DNA of 64,000 nucleotides from Taudactylus pleione (lineage: Eukaryota > Chordata > Amphibia > Anura > Myobatrachidae), in the NCBI GenBank assembly GCA_031769625.1, contig JAUIMM010000636.1, forward strand, positions 4,005,501 to 4,069,500, written 5' to 3'. Each line of letters opens with the position of its first letter. The stretch's first letter is position 1. Under the pieces are notes generated by a model. That model did no database searches. It saw only the letters and a list, made by a program, of their open reading frames with translations, and was not told the origin of the DNA. Positions 56,450-64,000 of the stretch are shown here, piece after piece. The position numbers were made by a program, and so were the translations under genes.

Positions 56450-56763
56450 TAAAGCCGCATACACACTGGACGATATGTCGTCCAATCCGGCGGAACGGCC
56501 AACTTATCGTCCACATTGGCCAGTGTGTAGCGGCTATATCGCTGACGATGCGCGCTCCCGCGCGTCGTCAGCAACATCGTCCATTGGATCTGCATGCAGG
56601 TCAGATGGGCAATATCGTCAGCAGGGGCCATGCTGCCGAATGCAGCATGGCCCCTGCCGTCGCTCCCGGCATCAGCTAGTGTGTATGTACTTCCTGATGC
56701 TGGGTCCCGTCAGTGGCAAGGTTGTGCTGGGCACACATCATTTAGTGTGTACCCAGCATAAAG
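56450..56763. mobile_element. Foldback MITE (AAAGC-GGGTACACAC group)
   Basis: TAAAGCCGCATACACACTGG at the left and AGTGTGTACCCAGCATAAA at the right are inverted. CGATATGTCGTCC and GGACGATAAGTTGGCC-like words recur, and GCATGGCCCCTGC pairs with GCAGGGGCCATGC in the centre. A relative is at 18207-18524. The 126-codon frame across it is not a gene. Confidence 0.65.
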
Positions 56764-58419
56764 GACACTTCCAAAATTATAAATGCACAAGCACAGAAGA
56801 AAGCACCTTTCAGCTTCAGAGGTGTATCTACAACAAGCCAATCGGAAGTGATTAGCTAATGATGATGATTGTCATCATAATCAATTTACATCAACCCTTA
56901 GGTGTCCACAATAAATACGTCTTTGACAGTTATTGTCTGTGTGGCTTTAAGCTGGCCCTTCCCTCCCCATCCTGATTTTCCATTCACAAGCGTATGCAAG
57001 TGTCAGATTTCGGCAGCTCCTCATATGTGTGAGGCCTGTTTTGTGCACATTGGCAGAAACAATTTGCATATTTTATGCTATGCAAAAATACATTAAAGGA
57101 CTGATACTGAGTTGGACTTACACCAAAATAAAGGTGACTTGTTATTAAGGCGAGTGATCTCTATATATTGTATGATCTCTTTTCAAAAAGTAATTTTATA
57201 TTTAACCTAAAATAAGTGTTGTTCAAATTTGTGATATCTAACAAAATACACAACATTTTTTAACATTTTCTATATAGAAAGAAAAATACAAAATAAATTG
57301 TCGGGTCCTGGAGAGGCTTGTTCAGTAATACTGAGATATAACTTAGTGAAGCAATAACGGAATATATTGTAATTGATGCATTGAGGGGAAGTTTCCTCAT
57401 TTATCAGTGTCAAGGTATAACGGCTTGTATTATTCCCCTCCACTCCAGTATGTGATTAAGGTGCTGACAGCAGAAGGTATTGCAAGAAATATAGCATATA
57501 TCATAATATCATCTGCCAAAATTTGTAACACACCAATTTTAAATTACTGCACAAAATTGTTCTTCTAATGAATGTAAATGTAGCTACTGACCTTCACCAA
57601 TGTTGTCACATTGGATTTATTGGCTTCCGAAGCCAGAAATAGTCCCAAGACAGCTTTGGGAAAACTTTCAAAATGTGGGTACCTGCATTTGCACCCCAAG
57701 AGAGAGGTGTGACATGTTTTGGATTGGCATTTCATGTTGTGTGTCCTTTGGAAAGAGAATGAAACAGTTAAAAAAAGATTGTAGAGGAATGGGTCCTATC
57801 TTATATTCAGTACATTTCAGAATTGCACTATTTAATGAGAAAATCAGGAGTTGCTGCCATATTTACTTAAAAGTCTATCTCACATCCAAAATCATTGTTA
57901 GAAGTAATGCATGCTGCAGCATTCCCTTTTCTATCTTTCTATACATACCTTTCAGAGACATCATCATGGCAGCCCTCAGTCAGAAAAAGCTCAGCTTGCA
58001 GAACTGATGTAAGACATTTAATTATGTCACTCGCATGAGTACATGATTTTCAGAATGTTAAAATAAGTGCAGGGAGAGGGGTTCAGCTCCACTTTAACAA
58101 AAAATGTAAATTATCATATTTATTGTCTACTTCATACATAAGTGTGACTAGGTAATCACAGCACCCCAGATTTGGGTTTAATACCTTTATCTATTACCAT
58201 CAATTTTCGAAAAAATGCTACATGTGCCCTCCGAACTTTGCGGGCTTGGTCATGCAGCATTGGGTATATGGTAATGTTCTGTGGGGGTGTTTTACTTTCC
58301 CCTAACGGTGTACCAAGCACTTCCAAAGTGGGGGGATTGGAATATTATGTCTCCAAATTTGTGCATAAATGCACTCAGCATGTCGCCGACCGAAGCACTT
58401 TCTCAGTCACTAGATATAA
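56764..58419. other. AT-rich DNA without confident features
   Basis: A 135-codon plus frame at 57600-58007 shows no recognisable domain; it is cysteine- and isoleucine-rich like chance frames in AT-rich DNA. Confidence 0.4.
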
Positions 58420-58626
58420 GGGGTCAATCCAATTAGCTGAGAAAGGGGCAACTTGCCGTTGCAACAGTGTAGAAATGGTAGCAACGGCACCACAACTTAC
58501 CCCCTTCACTGCGCGATCTCATCCCAGACCCGCATATTTTTGTACTCAGCCCTATGGGACTGCGAACAAAAATCTGCAAGTCCAGAGGTAACGTAATACA
58601 GCCACACTTACTAATTGGATCGACCC
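58420..58626. mobile_element. MITE with GGGGTCAATCCAATTAG ends
   Basis: GGGGTCAATCCAATTAG at the left and CTAATTGGATCGACCC at the right are inverted. The flanks TAA and TAT fit a TWA-type target of PIF/Harbinger with one change. The interior GGTTGCAACGG-like stem (TTGCCGTTGCAACAGTG) is short. There is no coding capacity. Confidence 0.7.
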
Positions 58627-58769
58627 TATGTGCAGTAGGCAATGATTTGCATGCATAGTAATCAAACCATTCATGCAATATAACAAAAGTACTACATTAA
58701 CAATATAAATTACCAAAGTGACGACCAAGTGACCAAAAAAAGTGGTGTTGCTATAGCCAGATCATTCAC

Positions 58770-59075
58770 TATCCACTGTGTATGAGTGACATAGTGGAAG
58801 AAGGATGTCTTCCCCGTAGCTCCTGAGACCTGCAACCTATTACCCTCAATACTACTGTTCCAGCAGCGGCACCACACCTGCATCCAAGAGTCAGTCACCA
58901 GCTGCTTACCTGTCTTACCGCTTCATGTTCTTCAACCAGTGTAACAGTGAGTATGTCTGTTCTATCATTTCCTCAATAAACCACACTGCTTGGTTAAGCT
59001 ACACTGGACTTATCCTTAGGTTAATTACAAATTCTGCTGGTGTGGTTTACAAAGCTAAGTGAATGTGACCCTATC
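58770..59075 (+). mobile_element. Partial 5' LTR and leader of a copia relic
   Basis: ACTGTGTATGAGTGACATAG at 58775-58794 is repeated exactly at 61536-61555 in the 3' LTR, which fixes the correspondence. The downstream CCTCAATAAACCACACTG looks like the R/poly(A) region. The first 130 bp of the LTR are missing or unrecognisable on this side. Confidence 0.5.
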
Positions 59076-59291
59076 ACAATCAAAGAAATTGGCAATTAAA
59101 CATTCACAGCCACAAAAGTCAGGATAATTAAAGCTCGCTAGAGAATTGGATCAAGAACAAAAATCACGGAAGTCCTTATCGCCATCAGTGTCCTAGAACA
59201 TAGAGGCCACAGAGTTTAATTCACCAAAGGAAAGTGCATTGTGAGTTAGAGAAGTGGGACAATTATCGTTACAGGCACAAGATGCCACCAA

Positions 59292-59880
59292 TTGTATGTC
59301 CTTGATACTCAGCATTTCTACGCAATGATGACAGTGAGTCAAAGTCATTGGAACTCTGGCATAGAAGATTTGGTCACCTTGGATATGACAGTGTTCAGAA
59401 GCTTCAGAACAGGATGGTCACAGGAAACTGCAGATTACAAAAGACTTGTAGAGAATCAACCAGGCCACATACTCAGAGTACTGAGATCTGATAATAGTGG
59501 AGAATATCTCAACAGAGGTTGAACAATTCTTGAGAAAATATTGAATAGAGCATCAGTTGACCATTGCCTGTATTCCAGAACAAACTGGTGTTGGTAAACG
59601 AGCATACAATACACTAGTGGAGAAAGTGGAGAAAGCAAATATGTATGCCGAACAATGCAGGCCTTGAGAAACAGTTTTGGGTGAAAGCCATGTGCACAGC
59701 AGTTTACCTGAAAATTGTTCTCCAACAGTTGTCCTAAAAGACATAACACCCAATGAAGCCTATTCAAAAAGAAAAACAAGTGTGAAACATTTAAGAGCAT
59801 TTGGAAGTACTGCTTATGTCTATATGCCAAAACAGAGAACATGCAAGTTGGTTTCAAAGTAAATAAACTGCATCATACTT
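59292..59880 (+). pseudogene. Ty1/copia integrase relic
   Basis: At 59353-59425 one frame reads LWHRRFGHLGYDSVQKLQNR, the GAG-pre-integrase signature of copia polyproteins. Further on, LRSDNSGEYLNRG (59481-59519) is the segment with the second catalytic aspartate of the integrase, then PEQTGVGKRAYNTLVEK, in which the usual catalytic glutamate position has changed. KDITPNEAYSKRKTSVKHLR and FGSTAYVYMPK complete the C-terminal part. Frames change several times and the first part of the core is deleted. Reverse transcriptase and RNase H are not seen. Confidence 0.8.
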
Positions 59881-59885
59881 GGCAC

Positions 59886-60111
59886 TAACAGCCACGCGTA
59901 CGGCACCTTAGTCACGAGAACCGCCATTCTCCGACTAAAATGCCAGCCGTGCAGCTGTTCTCCAGATTAGCACGCCACTAACAGCCGTGTGGATGGCACT
60001 TTAGTCCCGAGAACCGACATTCTCCAACTTAACAGCATGCTGAATTGAATAGCTCCAGGAGCTCCCTCCTGGAGTTATTCGACATCGCATTTAATTGACT
60101 CACGGTGGTCA
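59886..60111. mobile_element. Fragment of the GGGCCAAATTCAATTCAGTG MITE group
   Basis: GAGAACCG-CATTCTCC-ACT, AGCTCCAGGAGCTCCCTCC and TTATTCGACATCGCATTTAA match the right half of 51064-51405. A segment (CACTAACAGCC to GAGAACCG-CATTCTCC) occurs twice at 59889-59935 and 59976-60025. The left terminal repeat is absent. It is inserted in the copia relic. Confidence 0.6.
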
Positions 60112-60125
60112 ATAGACAACATAAG

Positions 60126-60938
60126 TGTTAGATTCTGAATTCGTTGTGGACCTGGGGTGGTGACAGAAGCAGACACAGGAGCAGACAAATGAAAAAGTGG
60201 GGTTTTTAATAAGGGACTGAGAAGACATGGGAGTGGCAAACAATAGTCCAGGTATAGCACTAAAGTGCACTTGATAACTGTTGTGAGGGTTAATGAACAA
60301 ATGTCCAGGTAGTGACAGGCAGAACAGTCCAGTATAGGTATTGTGAACTAAAACAGACTGCAGGCTTGATGAGCTGTAAGTGAATGCAGGTTTGGTGAGC
60401 TGTAGCTGATGCTGACAGAGGTAGTGAAGTCCAGCTGGGAATGAAATGAAGCAAGGTGCAGGGAAACAGCAGGTTCAGGTACTCAGGCAGGTAGAAAGGT
60501 ATATGGAGGAGGTAGGGGAATCCAGCAGGGTTTGGAGCAGGTTAGAAAAAGCAGGCTAGGCAATGAATCCAATAAACAGGTTTAAGCACAGGAACACTCT
60601 CTCTCAGCTCTCGCAGAGAAACACGTTGCCCTGGCAATGCAAAGGAGCTCTTAACTCCCTTAAATCCCCAGTGCTCAGCCGTGAATGGTCAGAGAGGAGC
60701 ATGTGACACAACAGGATAGGGCAACTAGGTCACCTGACCGGAGACAAGATGGCGGCGCCCATGCCAGAACGGAACTGAAGCACCCCCAGGCCTAACCAGA
60801 CCAGAGTGACAGTATGCCCCCACAGAACCACGCACAGCCAATGCTCTTCGCCAAACACCACCACCAGATGCCCCTCGCCATAGCGTCCTCACAGGTATTA
60901 ACCATCGACTACCAGGCCAAGAGAACCTGGTCGTGACA
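60126..60938. mobile_element. Solo LTR, 813 bp, TSD ATAAG
   Basis: It starts TGTTAGATTC and ends TCGTGACA, with ATAAG directly on both sides (60121-60125, 60939-60943). TG...CA ends with a 5-bp duplication are typical of LTR retrotransposons. No internal region exists, so recombination between two LTRs likely left one. Inside, ACAGACTGCAGGCTTGATGA and related words recur. Gypsy or another family cannot be decided. It interrupts the copia relic after the MITE fragment. Confidence 0.75.
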
Positions 60939-60943
60939 ATAAG

Positions 60944-61419
60944 TTACAGAAAAGCTAGACTTTGACATGCAGAACAAGTATGTGTCACTGGACATTCCAG
61001 TAGCTGGAGATACATCTAAAACAGAGACTACCAGTGTGGAATTGCAACCACAGAAAAGATGGTCTGCTAGATCAAATATCGACTAGCCACACAGAAGATA
61101 GGAGGAATTTGCAAATATTTCATTGAGTGTACCTTATGATATTTGTGATCCAAAGTTAAAGACTGATTGGTGTAAGTGGAAAACCAAAGTAGGAAAATAG
61201 CCTTTGCAAGATATACTGTAAGAGTCAAATGACATCAAGAATCCTGACAGCAGTGCAAAGTTTGTGAGTCAAGAGACTGTTGCTAAGACCAAAGTTGTCA
61301 GTGAGAGGAGTCTTGCTGATGTCCAGCCAAGAAGATCAAGCTGTTTGATATGTTGATGTTATTTTATATGTCTTTCTATGTGAAAGCTTCAACTGTGAGT
61401 TTTTGTAACAAGGGGGCGG
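60944..61419. other. 3' part of copia relic up to the polypurine tract
   Basis: Sequence between the solo LTR and the 3' LTR; the translated words are too broken for domain naming. It ends in AACAAGGGGGCGG (61407-61419), a good polypurine tract just before an LTR start. Confidence 0.5.
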
Positions 61420-61555
61420 TGTTAGAATTGGAGAGCGTACTGCACAGTCTTCAATATGGCTTCTCAGGAGATGACACTTTATTCCCATACGAGGTAGCTA
61501 CCAGACCCTACTACTGTGCGCAGTGCCATATTGCAACTGTGTATGAGTGACATAG
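61420..61555 (+). mobile_element. Copia 3' LTR, 5' part
   Basis: The LTR begins TGTTAGAATTGG right after the polypurine tract and runs to ACTGTGTATGAGTGACATAG, which is shared with the 5' side. It is then cut by a MITE beginning GGGGCCTATTCATTAAAC. The remainder of the LTR was not found downstream. Confidence 0.6.
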
Positions 61556-61930
61556 GGGCCTATTCATTAAACCTAAAAATTCTCTGGAGATAATTAGGTT
61601 TAGAACTCGCATGGAGTTCTAGCTAATTATAGGTGGAATTCATCATTCCACCTCTCCATAAGTATCTATTCCGAAAAGCTGTCATTTTTTGCGATGACAG
61701 CTTTTCGGGAAATAGATACTTTTCCCTGCCTACACTACCTTATTGCATCTGGAAACAGTGCTGCGCATGCGCTGTTACATCTGTAAAACCAGCGCATGCG
61801 CAGCACTGCCTACAGATGACACTTCTGCACTGGCTGCCTCAGCAACGCAGCTGTAAAGGCGCTCAGAAAGCAAGCAGCGTGGAGGGCGCCTCGCCAGCGC
61901 AGCGCCCCCTCCAATGCCCTGGATGAAGAG
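61556..61930. mobile_element. Foldback-type MITE, right end unclear
   Basis: GGGGCCTATTCATTAAACC resembles Harbinger-like MITE starts. A strong stem at 61661-61723 pairs AAGTATCTATTCCGAAAAGC with its inverse across TTTTTTGCG. A second pair, CTGCGCATGCGCTG and CAGCGCATGCGCAG, is at about 61760-61805. No inverted right terminus is found. Confidence 0.5.
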
Positions 61931-62007
61931 CTGGTTATGGTGTTTGATACTCAGGTAAAGTACTAAATCTCATTTTATCATTCTGGTGTTAAAATGTACT
62001 TTTTTTG

Positions 62008-62087
62008 TATAATAAAAGTAGTGTATTTATTAGTGGTCACTAATGCATAATAAAGTAGTGTATTTATTAGTGGTCACTAATGCATAA
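62008..62087. repeat. Two-copy tandem repeat, 40-bp unit
   Basis: Two nearly identical copies of AAAGTAGTGTATTTATTAG plus TGGTCACTAATGCATAAT lie in tandem; the duplication must be recent. Confidence 0.9.
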
Positions 62088-62195
62088 TCTGGTACATTAT
62101 TGAGTAAAATACAATATACTAATGCTTGCTAATAGAAAGATAATTGCAATAGAATTTGTCCCTCTTGGAAAGGAAGACTCAACTATAGGTGTGTG

Positions 62196-63118
62196 TATGT
62201 ATGTATATATATATATATATATCCACAAAAAGAAAGCCTTTAAAGCCTTTAAGCCTTTAAACTGCGCTAAATTTCACAATATACAAATACGTAAAACTAG
62301 AATGAGCTCCAATAAATAATAGCTGCAACCCCTTTTTTTCTTGACCCCCTGTTAGAAAGGTCTACACATCCCACACAACCAATATAAAAAAGGGTGCGCT
62401 CCTCTCCATGTGTGTGTCAGTAAGATTATTCCAGAGCAATTGTTAAACTAGTGTTATCCAGAATTTTGGAGATTGATTATCTGAAAGCACTGTCCATATC
62501 TGTGAGTTTTCACATTTGGGAAAAAAACTTGATCCACCCCTGAGGAAGTCCTTTCAAGGACGAAACGCGTCGGGTATTATTGTTAGTCATCTCTACCTCA
62601 GTGGGAGAATATAAGGTGGGACAGCATTATTGACCACCTTTTTCCAAAACATTTCTTTTAAAGATGGATTTTTAATTATTGTGTTATAATAAATTTTATA
62701 TTTGTACAACACTAATGGTGGCCTTTTGGCTTTCTTGGGTGATTTTCTCTTGTGCGAGGGTTTTTTGTTCTAGATCAAGTATAAAGGAAGGTTCCACTAC
62801 CCTAAAGAGGAGTGCTACATTTGTTCACCAATATCATAAAGATTCATTCTGGACCAACATCGTTAAGAAGATCAGTCTAACGTCTGACTTCTGGAGGATA
62901 TTTCTATGTGAATGACTGTCTGGATTTTGGTCTATAGTGACAATTTGCAATTATAAAATTTTTTCATTTATGTCAATTATAACCAATTATTAACTGGGCC
63001 TATATTCAAGGTTTAGTGATACTATAAGGACTATACACTTAAAAGTGTCTATAATTATCTTTGAAGCGCACCCTTTTATTATATTGGTTGTGTGGGATAT
63101 ATATATATATATATATTT
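62196..63118. mobile_element. Foldback element with TA-rich ends and AAACGCGTCGG centre
   Basis: CCCACACAACCAATATAAAA with AAGGGTGCGC at 62370-62401 is inverted at 63066-63096, and TA runs flank both ends (62196-62222, 63098-63118). The centre CCTGAGGAAGTCCTTTCAAG with GACGAAACGCGTCGGG (62539-62575) forms a stem. The design parallels 4114-5234. There is no coding sequence. Confidence 0.65.
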
Positions 63119-63408
63119 ATATAAATATAGTGTACTGTGCATGTGCAGGCCTTCATCTGTGAGTTCGCTCACAGGGTCCCCAAAGCTGCAGCTTGATTGG
63201 CATGCTGTGGCCGCCCATTTCGTAGGCATGCCTGGGCCAGGGTCTGTGTCTTCTGATGTAGATTTCCTGGTCCTTGCTGAGCAGTTCCGTCGCCCATTCT
63301 GAGTAAGCTAAAGCGTACGCAGATGGGTGTTGGAGATCCGATGCTGCATCTTCAGATGCAGCACTCTAATCTGTAATGCTTTCAGGAGACATCTTTTGTT
63401 ATCAGATG

Positions 63409-64000
63409 CAGGGGGGTATCTAGGGTGAAACGACATGTGCCATGGCACAGGGCACCGCAGGGCCTGTCAATTTTTTTATTATATTCATTCTCACTTGTAG
63501 CTTCCTCTTCTTTATCCCCAGTTATCTGCCCCACAATTTCTGATGGCAGACCTGAACACAGTCACCGATTCCCGACCCAGGTGTTACCAGCATACCTCGA
63601 GTACACTTGCCAGTGAGTTCAGCTGCCGGTGCAGGGTACATACACTGATCTCCCCGCCGCTGATATTTGCTGCTTATACAGTACACAACAAGTAGCGCTC
63701 TTTCTATACCTTCAGTCGGTGATCTACACTGCCGGCTCCAGGTTTGTGCATGGCTGTTCTGATGGACAAATCCTGCTGCAGGTGCAGCTTCACCAGCACT
63801 CTCCTACTTTTACAGCTGGTGAGTTATACTACATAATTATTGTGTATAATCTTGCAGCCATTGGATTCACACTGTATTTGGCAGTGACACCGGGATAAGA
63901 GTGGTACAACGGGATCAGTACCCCTTCATCATCGTACAGGACAAATCAGATTTATCATGGCCCTTACCCATGAGGCCACGGCCATTTTTTGGGCTTGCAT
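63409..64000 (+). mobile_element. hAT-type element F, copy 2 (cut by window edge)
   Basis: CAGGGGGGTATCTAGGGTG is followed by GTGCCATGGCACAGGGCACC, ACAACAAGTAGCGCTCTTTC, TCAGTCGGTGATCTA, CAGCTTCACCAGC and GAGTTATACTACATAATTATTGTGTAT-like sequence, all in the order found in copy 1 (52862-53629). The right end lies beyond 64000. It has an added segment around 63540-63600. Confidence 0.8.

Noticed and set aside
57600..58007. 135-codon plus-strand frame
   Set aside because: Composition resembles chance translation of AT-rich DNA; no motif recognised.

Overview
This 64 kb window looks like gene-poor, transposon-dense vertebrate nuclear DNA. An anuran amphibian is the most likely source. This is inferred from the mix of many hAT-type and PIF/Harbinger-type non-autonomous DNA transposons, a Tc1 element, a DIRS-type retrotransposon relic, CR1/L2-type LINE pieces, a Helitron relic and a Ty1/copia relic, all in AT-rich sequence with microsatellites. 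No intact host gene, rRNA, functional tRNA, CRISPR array or prokaryotic operon was found. The only host-gene-like sequence is a fragment at 9480-9699 resembling the first exon of TMEM179. All calls come from reading motifs, terminal repeats and target-site duplications (TSDs) by eye; family names rest on those features, not on a database search.

Layout. 1-9.3 kb: a LINE reverse-transcriptase relic, then a Tc1-like transposase relic split by a 4.4 kb hAT-type element (1932-6375, TSD GATCAGTG). That element holds a second hAT-type element (2281-5453, TSD CTTCTGAT), which holds a further insertion (3688-5243) that contains a small hAT-type element and a MITE with long inverted repeats. 9.3-16 kb: the TMEM179 fragment, minisatellites and hAT-type elements at 11474 and 14069. 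16-25.5 kb: Harbinger-like MITEs, LINE 3' tails and two hAT-type elements. 25.5-29 kb: a candidate LTR element with internal inverted arms and two minisatellites, then a mariner/Tigger-like MITE. 29-36.6 kb: MITEs with the end motif GGCCTGATTCAG, a second copy of the nested hAT element, and a Helitron helicase relic. 37-42.2 kb: minisatellites and a full-length Tc1 element (39222-40874) whose DD34E transposase is broken by only two stop codons. 42.2-48.7 kb: quiet DNA, then a DIRS gag/RT relic. 48.7-58.6 kb: hAT-type elements and MITEs, including ones with telomere-like cores. 58.7-64 kb: a copia relic invaded by a MITE and a solo LTR (60126-60938, TSD ATAAG), a long foldback element and a hAT-type element cut by the window edge.

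The elements mainly interact by insertion. The nested TSDs allow a relative chronology. Recurring designs are foldback elements sharing one terminal motif, hAT-type elements that each carry a private minisatellite, and GC-rich elements carrying a perfect splice-donor match on the opposite strand. I did not find a convincing new biological system; the best leads are in the findings.
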